64,000 nucleotides of DNA from Spongilla lacustris (lineage: Eukaryota; Porifera; Demospongiae; Spongillida; Spongillidae), in assembly GCA_949361645.1 (NCBI GenBank), contig OX442426.1, positions 7,759,697 through 7,823,696 on the forward strand, read 5' to 3'. The position numbers and the translations under genes are program-made. Position 1 is the first letter of the stretch. Each line of letters begins with the position of its first letter. Shown here piece by piece: positions 1 to 10,853 of this stretch. The notes below the pieces were generated by a model. The model did not search any database. It was not told the origin of the DNA and worked only from the letters and a program-made list of their open reading frames with translations.

Positions 1-403
1 GCAGGGTTCCCGGGTTATCGATGTAATATGACACCAGTTCCGCCAAAGTCGCGAATTTCTCTCCTCCGTACAGATCGTAATAGTCACCACTGTTCTGGAT
101 CTTGACGTGGGTCACTTCATCTCCACGCCTGGTACAAGAAAGATCGAAAGGGGAACTAAGTGGCGCGCTCACGTAAACGCAGGAATAAAAGCCACACCTG
201 ACTGAGAGGGTGAAGTCCCCTGGGTTCGTCTGGCTAGGTCTGCACAAGAAGCTGCCGTCCACCCCGTCCTTGATCAGAAGCTCCTCGGCTTGAGGACCTG
301 AGACGTACGCGTGGAACCACCTGTGCAAAAAAACAGCGGCATCAGGATCAAGATTTGGCGCTGACGTTTGGGAGCTCGATATTTTTTACCTTTTCGACGC
401 CAT
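1..403 (-). CDS. PTPN11: SHP-type (PTPN11/PTPN6, corkscrew) protein tyrosine phosphatase, 5' end only
   Basis: Three coding exons of the N-terminal SH2 domain, cut by the window edge. Exon 1 is 403-390 (ATG GCG TCG AAA AG), exon 2 is 320-198, exon 3 is 128-1, all joined by GT-AG introns in matching phase. The joined start reads [13 protein letters not shown], which parallels the MTSRRWFHPNITG start of vertebrate SHP2. The phosphotyrosine-binding Arg lies in GSFLCRPS at residue 32. Exon 3 carries the SHP hallmark [19 protein letters not shown]. Family knowledge: SHP phosphatases bind phosphotyrosine through tandem SH2 domains and act downstream of receptor tyrosine kinases. The second SH2 and the catalytic domain lie outside the window, so PTPN11 versus PTPN6 cannot be decided; the single-ortholog name is used for convenience. 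The start codon is the only in-frame ATG before the SH2 domain. Confidence 0.93.
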
Positions 404-507
404 GAACACAACACGAACGATACCGATATTCACGAACAAATGATGCGTTGTATCCAAATACCAAATACACAAAAGGGAAAATCTTCTTTTGCAAAGGGGG
501 TTTATAT
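404..507. promoter_or_regulatory. Compact bidirectional promoter between SHP and C1orf50-like genes
   Basis: Only 104 bp separate the two divergent start codons (403 minus, 508 plus). Any core promoter and 5' UTRs for both genes must lie here or overlap the first exons and introns. No TATA box stands out. Confidence 0.55.
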
Positions 508-1435
508 ATGGCTGAAGCGGAACAGCTGTTGGCCGTGAAACTAAAAGAAGGCGCGGAAGTACTCCTTTACGGTGAGTCGAGGCAATATTGCGTGTGTTTT
601 GTAAACTTAATTTGACACGACTAGGTACGGAGGCTAAAATTGTCCCTTCAAGCGAGCACGTCACCAAACAACTGGTCGATCCTAGGGCTACGAGGCGACA
701 CAACGACCCCACGGACCTCGTCGAACTTGCTAGACAGGTTCAGACGGCCGACCAGTTTTCAAGGGCCACTACCGGAGGGAAGCTTCAGGTCATTCTGGAC
801 CAGATCAGATACCTGCAGCAGCAAGTGAGCTGGCCTAAATACTTCCCGCCTTCTTTGCAGTGTACTGTCGCGTGTCACCTTTTTTTTTTAGGCCAGATCG
901 ATCCTAGAAGATGCCAAAAGAGATGCCCAGCTCCACCACGCGGCCTGTAATTTCGCCAAGGTGACCGGACATGTTTACCACCTGTACGAGCGTGACGACG
1001 GGTCCACGTACTTCTCAATGCTGTCACCCGAGGTAACAATAGCGGTATCAGTTCACGGATGTACATGTTTGTAAGATATTGGGTTAACAGTTTTAAATAC
1101 CTATTGGCGTTGTTATGAAGTGAAAAATTTTTCACTTGTTCTAGCATCAGTTAATTAACATCTGCTAGGGGAGATTTTCACTCTGGGTTGTTCTTTCTGT
1201 ATTTGTTTACCTGTAGATGTGGAGGTAGTTATGGCTGCCTACTACTCCTTGTCATGTGGCTGACATCCTTCTACAGGAATGGAACAGGTCTTGCCCTCAC
1301 AAGTTCTTGGGATCGTATCGTTTGGAACACGACTGGTCGTGGACCGCCGCTGAGCGTATTGAAGAGAGATCCAGAGACATTGATACCATAGCAAGAATCA
1401 TCGGTTCTAGTGCTGCCATGATAGACAAGAGCTGA
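508..1435 (+). CDS. C1orf50: C1orf50-like conserved protein
   Basis: Complete four-exon gene: 508-571, 625-824, 892-1032 and 1277-1435, with GT-AG introns of 53, 67 and 244 bp and matching phases; predicted 187 aa. The protein has the conserved block [17 protein letters not shown], then an Ile/Leu/Gln-rich helical stretch [27 protein letters not shown], and a C-terminal [20 protein letters not shown] segment. These match what I recall of human C1orf50 (DPLDLVALAEQVQKADEF, LHHVACN, CPHDFLGAYKLQHDLSW). The molecular function of the family is poorly known, so none is assigned. The start at 508 gives the only ORF that joins exon 2 in phase. It is divergent from the SHP gene, which suggests shared control. 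Confidence 0.92.
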
Positions 1436-1449
1436 ATATTTATTACAGC

Positions 1450-1455
1450 AATAAA
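1450..1455 (+). terminator. AATAAA polyadenylation signal of the C1orf50-like gene
   Basis: AATAAA lies 15 bases after the TGA stop at 1433-1435, in the expected place for a short 3' UTR. Confidence 0.7.
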
Positions 1456-1499
1456 ATATCAACATGACTATGGCAACAGGCCCTTTCATAGTTAATTTG

Positions 1500-2182
1500 T
1501 GAAGGGGTGAAGAGGGTTATTTTTTGTTGTAACAACATCTGCACTGCTCTGCCCATTTTTTTTTCACATGTAATATGAAAACATTACATAAAAAAACAAA
1601 ATGGAAAAAAATATAATTATGAAGAGAAGGATCTGTCCATTGATGATGCCGCATAATCATAATGAAATTTATTTGGTGAACATGTTAATTAACACCAAAT
1701 GGCATAAGAACTCTTTTAATGGGTGCTCTGGTTCAAAAGTCAAGGGTGTCACAAGTTGTCTTGAAACCTTCCATTCAGCTAAATCCCACACACTTGAAAC
1801 TGACCAGGGTGGAGTGGTGACTTGGTGGTCCACTGGAGGAGTGGCCTAGTGTTAAAGGTTTTTTGACAGTGCAGTTAATTAAGTTCCAGTTGAATAATAA
1901 TAAGATGCCTTGTGCAGTTAAATCCACTTTGTTTACATGTAACGCGTTCCAGTTGTTATAGTTGTTTTTATGTACAATCGGCCGTAGTGCCATTTCAGGG
2001 CGCGCGCCGAGCATGCGCCGTAATTAAATATACTTTTTATTGCCTAATTCCGACCACGTGTTACCAAGGCAAAAGAAAAAAAAAAAGGAGAAAATCTGAG
2101 ATGATGTTGGTAAGAGAACAAATGTAGTGTGTTTCCTTCTTACTTCTTCCCCATTCCACGGGAGCTGAAGTTAGTTATATAA
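1500..2182. other. Intergenic, no recognised gene
   Basis: AT-rich sequence with an A-run near 2070 and no ORF that resembles a known protein. Short tandem similarity only. Confidence 0.5.
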
Positions 2183-2381
2183 CGCACTACTTCTAGAACC
2201 CTGCCTGCCCTACAGTGCTGGCCGGGTGTACAGTACGTGCCACAGTGAACAGAAAACTTGGGTATTTCGCTAGCGCTACGTGTTCTCTGTACGTGGGGTT
2301 TGATAGTAGGACCCAAGACACCCCATAGCAATAGGCAGTGGGAATATAGGCATGTGGAAGGAAGGGGGTCATAGTTTAATG
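2183..2381. repeat. Interspersed repeat R1, copy a
   Basis: Begins GCACTACTTCTAGAACCCTG and contains a block of about 140 bp that ends with TAGTAGGACCCAAGACAC. The same block occurs at 2780, 4771 and 7111 in the same orientation. This copy continues with a tail, CATAGCAATAGGCAGTGGGA to TTTAATG, shared only with copy b. Class unknown. Confidence 0.85.
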
Positions 2382-2779
2382 CGGCCAGCTTAACTATTTT
2401 CCCATTCCTTCGCCCCTCACATCTTTTTCCTTCCGGTTAGGGTAAAGAAATTATAGATTGAAGATTTTGGAAGCTGACAAGATCCTGTAAGAGCGTTTAT
2501 TTGTGTTCAGCTTGACGGGGTTGCCACGTGACTTTTTACTCCCACGTGGATGCACGTTACAATCAAATAATAAGGGGTATGGTTATAGTTATGAACTATT
2601 AATCGGGCATGGGAATCTAATGGAACCTTGTTTACCCAACCTTGATGGGTGTGGCTCATCTGAGCCTCCCTCCTTCATATTCATATGCGTGTCACAGTCA
2701 CACACAAGTTACGTACATGTGTTTGTTTGCACATGCATGCAGATGTCAAGGGTAATAGTTAGTAAGGCTTAGTATAACC

Positions 2780-2987
2780 GCACTACTTCTAGAACCATGC
2801 CTGCCCTACAGTGCTGGCCAGGTGTACAGTACGTGCCACAGTGAACAGAAAACTTGGGTATTTCGCTAGCGCTACGTGTTCTCTGTACGTGGGGTTTGAT
2901 AGTAGGACCCAAGACACCCCATAGCAATAGGCAGTGGGAATATAGGCAATGGGGAAGGGAGGGAGGGGGGGGTGTCATAGTTTAATG
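2780..2987. repeat. Interspersed repeat R1, copy b
   Basis: Nearly identical to copy a through the core and the tail to TTTAATG, with a small expansion of a G-rich run. It lies about 600 bp after copy a, so the pair may come from a segmental or tandem duplication. Confidence 0.85.
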
Positions 2988-3700
2988 TAGCCAAATCATT
3001 TGCACTGGACATAGAATATTATTGTATGGCATGTAGCAAACATCATACTGTCAATCCCCTTCAGGAGGATGTGCCCAACCTCCAAAGACCACACCCACTG
3101 ACAGTACAGGAGGTACCACTACCCCCCCCCATGCAGAACCACATGTGAGTTATGCAAGGGAACAGGTCATAGAATATTGTATGCCATTGCCACTGGGTCA
3201 TTTTGTATACCATTGCCAAACATTACACTGCCACTGAGCTACTGGAGGGTGCTCTTAGCCTTGCACCAATTTCTTCTGCCCACACTCCTTCCACCCCCCT
3301 CCCCCCCCTGACAGCCCCAGGAGCATCACCACCCTAGCCATCAAGGGGCCAGGTGACTTGCAGATGCATGTATAACCTCTTGCTTCATCATAAGAACATT
3401 ATGTCTCATTATGCAATTTTGTCTGTGCTTAAACATTGGTACATGTGCACCAGCCAGCCATGAGTTTAATTATGGTATGAATCCTAACAGAATAACTGTT
3501 TAAATCCTTGACAATGGTGTTTTCATATCTTTTGATGTATCTAGGCTAAGGCCCCCCCACCCCTTGCAGAGTTAGCTGGCTGGTGTGTTGTCTCAGATGA
3601 CAAAAGGGAGATACTTTGGTATGTCTGGTGGGTGAGAAATGGGAAGACAGGTGGTCTGGAGATATTGTGGGTCCAAGTCTCCTAGGGATAATAGGGGAGA
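2988..3700. other. Intergenic, no recognised gene
   Basis: Low-complexity C-runs near 3120 and 3300; ORFs are short and not conserved in appearance. Confidence 0.45.
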
Positions 3701-3705
3701 TGTCC

Positions 3706-4026
3706 TGTGGTGGCAGGGGAGGGTCCTGGGGAGACAGGGGAGGGGTCCTGGGGTGGCAAGGGAGAGGTCCTGGGGTGGCAAGGGAGAGGTCCTGGGGTGG
3801 CAGGGGAGAGGTCCTGGGGTGGCAGGGGAGAGGTCCTGGTGGTGCAGGGGAGAGGTCCTGGTGGTGCAGGGGATAGGTCCTGGGGAGGCAGGGGAGAGGT
3901 CCTGGGGAGGCAGGGGAGAGGTCCTGGGGAGGCAGGGGAGAGGTCCTGTGATGGCAGGGGAGAGGTCCTGGGGAGACAGGGGGAGGTCCTGGGGAGACAG
4001 GGGGAGAGGTCCTGGTGGTGCAGGGA
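3706..4026. repeat. G-rich minisatellite, 22-bp unit
   Basis: About 14 copies of a unit based on AGAGGTCCTGGGGTGGCAGG. The unit length (for example AGAGG at 3763 and 3785) is 22 bp, not a multiple of three, so all three plus frames stay open and give overlapping false ORFs with cycling GEVLGWQ/RGPGVAG/ERSWGGR motifs. Confidence 0.9.
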
Positions 4027-4770
4027 CTGGTATTCTTCTTGTGTGGCTAGTTTGTGTCTTTGTTTATTGTACTTTATGCTAGCTTTGAACTTGACACTGC
4101 TGTTCAGTCTTGACATTATGGTTTTAAATTAGTGCATTGTGCTTGATTGCGCAGCATCAGTTCCATATTGTTGGTCAATTTTTCTTTACGTTTAGGTGTG
4201 AAACAAGATATTGTTTTGAGACAAAAACTATATTTGGTCCTGATAATGAGGATGCCCCAGTCCATGCTAGCTGTGAAGCACTACGTATATATTTATGGCA
4301 ATGAAGTTGTTGCATTGAAACAAAGTTTCGAGCACTGCAGGGTGGGGAACAAATAGAGAACTATATATGTAAGGGATATGGGGTACACAGTACACTGCTG
4401 CCAGGTATATGACCTTTCAACATACGATGCATTTTATTTTGGTTGCTAGGCAACATCAGATCTGACTTCTGATCACTTATGAAGTTAATAAATAAAAAAA
4501 TAAAAATAAGAAGACTTGAGGTTTTGTGTATGCATGTACGTATGTATGGGTGTGTGCTTATGTGTTGTGCTTATGTACGCATGTGTGCATGGCATGTGTG
4601 CATTGTGTGTGCATGGCATGTGTATCCGTGTGCATGCGTGTGTATCCATGTGTGTGTAGTAGTGGCATGATATCTGTTATATGTTTGATGCAAGTGGCCC
4701 TTTCTAGTGTAAATTGCAAAGTTAGGGTAATGGCTAGAGCTTAGTCCTTTATTGGTGAGCTGAAGTTAAC

Positions 4771-4940
4771 GCACTACTACTAGAACCCTGCCTGCCCTAC
4801 AGTGCTGGCCGGGTGTACAGTACGTGCCACAGTGAACAGAAAACTTGGGTATTTCGCTAGCGCTACGTGTTCTCTGTACGTGGGGTTTGATAGTAGGACC
4901 CAAGACACTTTTTTGTGAGGCCCTTTGGGTGGTTCATTTG
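4771..4940. repeat. Interspersed repeat R1, copy c
   Basis: Carries the R1 core from GCACTACTACTAGAACCCTG to CAAGACAC, followed by TTGTGAGGCCCTTTGGGTGG, a tail shared with copy d but not with copies a and b. Two R1 subfamilies are therefore visible. Confidence 0.85.
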
Positions 4941-5170
4941 AACTTGTTTGGCTCTTTCAGAGAGAATGTATTATAATCTTGTATACATAATATACAGGTG
5001 AATAGATTGCATGTATGACAGTTTCAGGGGAAAGGCAATTTGCTGACTCTCAATTGGCCATCCCATTGCTCCCCACAAGCAATCCATTCCCCTTCCCCCC
5101 AAAAAAATCCACAAAAGATTACTTAACTAACAGAAATTTAACAAGAGGAGCAATCTGAAAGAATATAATG
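4933..5170 (+). repeat. Interspersed repeat R3, copy 1
   Basis: The stretch from CTTGTTTGGCTCTTTCAGAG to GAGCAATCTGAAAGAATATA is the reverse complement, with small differences, of 18058-18285. It shares ATACATGCAATCTATTCACC and the CAATTGGCCATCCCATTGCT block. Confidence 0.85.
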
Positions 5171-5539
5171 TCTATTTGCATCCGTATACACCCCCCATAC
5201 ACATATTGGGTAATATGTGTATGGGTGAGCACAAATTACTTACCCTAACTTTATCTTTTTAAGTAATCACATTTGTCATTAAAAAAATCATATCATTGAG
5301 CACACAACTGATCATTCATTGATGGTCAAATTATTTGATTGTTATCTGGCAAATAAACTACTTAAAACCGGGAAAACTTTGACCGCTGACAGTGCATGTG
5401 AGACTGGTGATTACTAGTATGGAGAAAAGAGGAAAATCTTAAAGAAGGTGTACTCAAAGCAAGAGGGGATGTGTGAACAGTTGAGGCACACGAGCACTGG
5501 AGGCTCGAATAGTGAAAACACAAACAGTGGAGGTGCAAA
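5171..5539. other. Intergenic, no recognised gene
   Basis: AT-rich, no conserved ORF. Ends in a GGAGG/CCACCACCAC-rich segment that served as the insertion site of the next element. Confidence 0.4.
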
Positions 5540-5821
5540 CCACCACCACAAGCCATCCTGATCGTCACATGCCGAAGGCATGTTGACTATTAGGAGATTA
5601 AATTATGGTTTATGGTTTATGGTTTGGGGTTGAGGCGTGAAGCGCCGATGACGCCGACTCCAAATCCGGGATCAAATTGCACCCGCGGTGCTATCCAGAC
5701 ACTCTTCAATAAATAAAAAAAACGAGCTCCGGAAAAAAATTGAACCGCCTTGTCCCGAGTCCCCTTCGGGGCGAGGCGCCACATAATCTCTCCTAGTACC
5801 TCCACCACCACAAGCCATCCT
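5540..5821 (-). mobile_element. SINE-like insertion with 20-bp flanking direct repeats
   Basis: A 20-bp direct repeat CCACCACCACAAGCCATCCT flanks the insert exactly (5540-5559 and 5802-5821). The insert (5560-5801) is markedly GC-rich against its AT-rich surroundings. On the minus strand it starts AGGTACTAGGAGAG, has a CCCCGAAGGGG hairpin, a TTTGATCCCGG stretch loosely like a pol III B box, and ends with three AAACCAT tandem units plus about 45 bases. Long target duplications and a simple tandem tail are typical of retroposed SINEs, but the RNA ancestor is not identified. Alternative: a chance duplication within a CCA-rich site. Confidence 0.5.
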
Positions 5822-6226
5822 CCACCACCACCACCTCCACAGCTACCGTATGTCTATATATTATCTCGGCGTAGTAGTGTCGTAATAGTTTAACGCAGCT
5901 GTACGTGTTGTGTGCACACGTGTACAGGTGTTGTCTGTTAGCTCAACCCATGGTCACTCAATCCCTCATAGCTGAGTCAGATATGGCCCAGCACAACAAT
6001 GGGTACAATGACACTAGTGTTGAATATGAACACAGCATATCAAAAGAATGCACCTATATAAACAATTTTGTACTTCCATCCCTGTGAATACCTCATCATT
6101 TTGATGCAACTGATTCAAAGACATGATAGCCTGAGTTAAAAAAACCCCAAATCTAATATTGATCTATAGTAGTGTTTGTTGTAACAATTGTGCATCAAAA
6201 GAAAAGGGGGGTTGCCCAAAAAACCC
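5822..6226. other. Intergenic, no recognised gene
   Basis: CCACCA-rich start, then AT-rich sequence without a convincing gene. Confidence 0.4.
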
Positions 6227-6556
6227 TTCCCCCTGTTGCTAAGTGATCATTCATCTTTATGTTCTTGTACCATGAATACATTAGGTCATAGCTCTCCTGA
6301 TTAGGGAAGTAAAAGAGCTAAGAAGAAGAAAATATGGAGGTGTGGCCTCACACATTTACATGTGCACACACCCCACTCCCACATCAGCATTAAGGCATGT
6401 TTTGGGTATAGTGAATATCAGCTCTGTTTCTATCCACTGCAGAAGCCCTGAAGGAGGTGGTGGCCCTGAGGGAAGAGGTGGCCCAAAGGGAGGTGGTGTC
6501 CCAAAGGGAAGAGGTGTCCCAAAGGGAAGAGGTGTCCCAAAGGGAGGAGGAGATCA
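6227..6556 (+). repeat. Interspersed repeat R2 (minisatellite-bearing), plus copy
   Basis: The unique part (CTGTTGCTAAGTGATCATTC to TCTATCCACTGCAG) is the inverted match of about 14585-14813. It is followed by about five degenerate units of the 18-bp AAAGGGAAGAGGTGTCCC motif. The mobile unit therefore carries its own minisatellite, with far fewer units here than in the minus copy. Confidence 0.85.
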
Positions 6557-6617
6557 TGACTGTGAGGATGTCGATGATTGTGTGTGTTTCATGGGTGCCC
6601 CAGCATTTCTGGAAGGG

Positions 6618-6641
6618 GGGGGGGGGGGGGGGGGGGGGGGG
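6618..6641. repeat. Poly-G run
   Basis: Uninterrupted G homopolymer of about 24 bases; a likely sequencing-length artefact point and G-quadruplex former. Confidence 0.9.
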
Positions 6642-7110
6642 AGCAGGATGAAGACGAGGGGCGGTGCTGTCCCAGGGAGGGTGTGGGAGGGGGGCAACCC
6701 TCCAGCCCAGCTCAGGGGTATGGAGGATCGCTGTAAGCTCCCCCCATCAGGGCTTGGGGCAGAGCCCCAGAGGGCAATGCTTTTTTGCATTGAAAGACAC
6801 CAAAAAAAAAACGGCAGCCAGGAGGCCTTTTACAGACTAACGTGGTACCTACATGAGTAAAAATTTACAACAGTACTTAGTGGACGCTGAGCCACCCCCC
6901 CCCCCCCCCCCTAGGGGACGTCCATGTTTGTGCACTGTGAGTATGTACATGTGTGTAGTGTGATATTTGCTGTGTTGTGTGCACATGAGTATAGATTGTG
7001 TGACGTGCATGTGATGATTACATGTATGCCTAGAGTGTTATTATGTATGTGTGTTATTACAAGTGTGTGTGTATACATGTTGATACATGTATATATACAT
7101 ATAGGGAGAG

Positions 7111-7320
7111 GCACTACTACTAGAACCCTGCCTGCCCTACAGTGCTGGCCGGGTGTACAGTACATGCCACAGTGAACAGGGTATTTTGGTAGCGCTACGT
7201 GTTCTCTGTACAGTACATGCCACAGTGAACAGGGTATTTTGGTAGCGCTACGTGTTCTCTGTATGTGGGGTTTGATAGTAGGACCCAAGACACTTTGTGA
7301 GGCCTCTTGGGTGGTTTATT
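7111..7320. repeat. Interspersed repeat R1, copy d with internal 53-bp duplication
   Basis: R1 core with the copy-c type tail. A 53-bp unit starting TGTACAGTACATGCCACAGT is tandemly duplicated at 7154 and 7207. The duplication is absent from the other three copies. Confidence 0.85.
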
Positions 7321-8158
7321 TCATAAAAGTTATATTATGGTTATGACCAGGAAACATTACTGTGACGGTGGGGCTGAAATGGATTCATCCAAAAGATAAT
7401 AATGAATATGCTTATGGAGTTTTTATGAATTTTTTTGTCAAATGACTGTGAATATATTATTTGAAATGCTTGTCATGCTCTGTAGGGTTAGAAGATCGCG
7501 TGTGTGCCCGTGCCTTTCCTTTGGGCCTTGCCGGGAGGCATTTGAATGGAGGACCTGTTTGATGGTGGAAACTTACAGAAAAGAGGTAATCGCACTACAT
7601 GATTGGTGGAATGCCAAGGTTTAGATCACAGTAATTAAACAAAATTCTATATGTCATCACACTTCTCCCAGATCTGCAGATCCCTGCCATTACAACAAAT
7701 GCTGGGAAATTGGTCAGCTACGCAAGACTTAATACTCGTATTGTCAGGAGCTATGTATAATAAAGTATAAGCTGCAAAAAAACAATTTCTGAGCCAACAG
7801 ACACCCTAGTAGTCATATTTAGTAATCTCAGGTACATGTGATGTGCATGATCGAATGCAGATGATTGAATAACACATTGAAAACTATCGGCTCACGTAAC
7901 ATTTTCATCTGGCCAGCATAGGTTTGGAGGAAGTACCACCTATCATACTAACACCTCGTTCCCTTACCACTCGCCACTTGGGGATAGTGCCATCACAGGG
8001 CGGTCCAAAGCCCATAATGACCTACTGCATCGGAGAAGTCGTGGGAATTAAAAAAAAAAAGATGTCTTACCTCAACATGTAACTACAATACATATATCAT
8101 GTACAGAAATCCAGCCATTGAGATAATGTCCTCTTGTACTGCTAGGGGTCAGATTACC
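7321..8158. other. Intergenic, no recognised gene
   Basis: No ORF with recognisable protein features; no RNA gene identified. Confidence 0.4.
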
Positions 8159-8266
8159 CTCGCAAGCCAGAAAGTATTTTGACCATAATTTTACTTCGAC
8201 GTGGACTGGGGACTAGCACTAGATCATTGGTCCACGTCAAAGTAACATGTACGTCAGGCTTGCGAG
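8159..8266. mobile_element. Small foldback (MITE-like) element
   Basis: Ends CTCGCAAGCC and GGCTTGCGAG are inverted, and an inner pair (GACGTGGACTGG with GGTCCACGTC) extends the hairpin. The centre holds GGGGACTAGCACTAG. No clear target duplication. Confidence 0.55.
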
Positions 8267-8943
8267 TCACAACAAACTGGGTGGTGGTAAGAAGGCCTGC
8301 TTCCTTCGCAAGCAAAAATGATTGCACTGCGCAGTATGGCAAATGACACAGACGTCACCGACACGGCAAGTAATAGCTCCGCCAGCCCATAATGCCCATG
8401 TAATGGCGTCCGCGGGTATCCGGGCGGTGATGTAATCTATCCAAAGGCTGGGGCACGAGACTAGGTACACGTGTGCACGTGTTTTATACCGGCGCGGAGA
8501 CCGCGGGCTCCTGGCTGTTTTTTCAATTTGATACATTGTAGGATCCTAAGACGTCTCATTCAAAGTAAGCTGCACTTAAGTCAGTCTACTCCCTGCGTAC
8601 TAGTTATCTAAATTTATAGACATGTTAACTTTCAAGCTAGATTATACCTGGTAATGATAAAATAGCTGAGTTGATGTGCCCGACCAGCTTACGTTTGAAC
8701 TGAGTTATAAGTTTGCGCCGCTTAGCGTGTGTTTTTTTTTTTTTTTTACATACGTGAAATGTATAGTTCGTGTTTGTTTGATCATGATTTGACAGCATCT
8801 CGCCACTCACCAGACATGTCAGTCTATATGGGTCTTCACAAGAAGTCGTACGCGTGTGACGTCGGGGAGTTGGCCAGACCACTAAAGCATAAAGGTGCGA
8901 AGAACATTCGCGAGTTAGGGGAGGAGCCAGTAAAAATATCTGT

Positions 8944-9066
8944 ATGGTGTGTGTGTGTGTATATTTGTGTGTGTGTGCGTGCGTGTGTGTGCGTGCGTGT
9001 GTGTGCGTGCGTGTGCGTGCGTGCGTGTGTGCGTGCGTGTGTGTGTGCGTGCGTGTGTGTGTGTGT
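8944..9066. repeat. TG/CGTG microsatellite
   Basis: Alternating purine-pyrimidine GTGTGTGCGTGC tract of about 120 bp, a Z-DNA prone sequence. A second TG tract follows at 9180-9290. Confidence 0.9.
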
Positions 9067-9365
9067 TTAGATTAAATGTAGTGCTAAAATGTCTTTCTTG
9101 GTCTCAGATATTAGCAACATTTGGAGAGAGGAGTCAGGAGGTGGTCAATAGGAAGTCCTGCGCCAGATAAAGAAAGGTTTGTGTGTGTATGTGTGCATGT
9201 GTGTGTTTGATGTGTTTGTGTGTGTGCATGTGTGTATATGTGAGTGTTTGTGTGTGTGTGTGCATGTGTGCATGTGTGTTTGTGTGAATGTTAGAAACAC
9301 CTTTTTTTTTAAATTAAGAGTTGGCTCTTTGAGGGGCAGCTTTTACCAGTGATGGCGATGGGGTC

Positions 9366-9604
9366 ATGATGTGTGTGGTGGGTGTGTATGCATGTGTGTG
9401 TGGGTGTGCATGCATGTGTGTGTGGGTGTGTATGCATGGGTGTGTGGGTGTGTATGCATGTGTGTGTGGGTGTGCATCCATGTGTGTGTGGGTGTGTATG
9501 CATGGGTGTGCATCCATGTGTGTGTGGGTGTGTATGCATGTGGGTGTGTATGCATGTGTGTGTGGGTGTGTATGCACGTGTGTGGGTGTGTGTTTGTGTG
9601 TGTA
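9366..9604. repeat. TGTGTGGGTGTGTATGCA minisatellite
   Basis: Repeating units based on GTGTGTGGGTGTGTATGCAT, open in all plus frames and on the minus strand. The ORFs here are repeat artefacts of Cys/Val or His/Thr composition. Confidence 0.9.
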
Positions 9605-10853
9605 GTGAGATTTTTTGTAATTATATTTGACATGGAACTGTCGGTGTTACATAACTCTGAAACTTGTCTTTTTAAATATCTCCTTTCAGATGTATTGGTA
9701 CTAAGAGCTGAAGGAAAGAACTGAAGGAGCTAGAGAAATGTTGCAAGAGTACTTTTCTATGTAGGTACCTTGACTTTGTGCATCACCAGGTTCGCTCTGA
9801 TGCAGGGGTGTGTAGTTGTTCTCCATTGACATGTAAGCTCTCATGGTGTTCGACTGTTTGCAATTTGTTCTAGGTTTTAAAATGTTGTATACTCACCACC
9901 ATCTTGGATATGTATTACAACAGATTTCTGGTTGATGATACATTCCCTGCATCTCGTGTGATCCAAGGTGGGACAAGCCAATCAGGAAGGGCGTGAAAAG
10001 TTTGTTGGTAGACTTTGCAGCTCGTATCGAGGATTTGAGACACTTCACAATGTAAAGGTGAGAGAGGTGGGGTTGGGATGTGTTTGGAAAGAGGCTCTTT
10101 ATGTTGAGGTGAGTCTTCATTGATGTCCAATTCTATTGGTAAGTGTCGCATGTGACATTACCTTGTAAGTTTTCAGGCTAGGTTTGTATGGTGTGAGTTG
10201 AGATTGGGCCGAGATAATTAAAGGGTTGAACCCTTTTGATGCGCCATGCGAGCGGAGCTATCCATTATGCGGCATGTTCACCTGTATGTACTTTTTAATC
10301 TTTAAAGAAGGCTAAAAGCTCTCATAAATTTGCCTTCAGTGAGAGCAACTAGTGCAGTTTTTGGTTAAAATTGTGCAGTAAGAGTAAGTCCAACTATCAG
10401 TCTTGCATGGCTGGCACCTTTATATACAGCACAATCACAACGATTCACATGACACACATGTCAGGACAAGGTCCAACCTCATTATGCACAATGTTATTGT
10501 TCCCTGTACAGAGGACTCAGTAACCTCATGCACTTGCCATTGACACTGTGATGTAGGAGCTAATAGATTGTATTGTAGTAGTAGTAGTTTCTCCTGTTAA
10601 AGAGCAAGGGGGCAACCTCGTTACACACAATAGTATTTACTTCTAATTTGAACACTATTACCGTAATCATACTAACAGGATATAGCACACAAGGGTTATT
10701 AGAAGTAATTATTATTGTAAAAAAAAAACACAATAGTATTGTTTACTGTATAGACTCAGTTACTATAAATGTCCAAAGCGCAACACGAAGCACTTAAGTA
10801 CTTTCACCTGGGGCCTGGAATTTAGCACTAAGAAGAAAATTGTCTCCTAATGC
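9605..10853. other. Intergenic; one unassigned ORF pair on the minus strand
   Basis: Minus-strand 10151-9893 is open in two overlapping frames with reasonable composition but resembles no family I know and lacks supporting splice partners. The rest is non-coding in appearance. Confidence 0.3.

Noticed and set aside
3616..4132. Gly/Trp-rich ORFs in three plus frames
   Set aside because: A 22-bp G-rich tandem repeat opens all frames equally.
9309..9724. Overlapping Cys/Val- and His/Thr-rich ORFs
   Set aside because: Products of the GTGTGTGGGTGTGTATGCAT minisatellite.
9893..10151. Possible coding exon on the minus strand
   Set aside because: Two overlapping frames are equally open, neither matches a family I know, and no splice partners were found.
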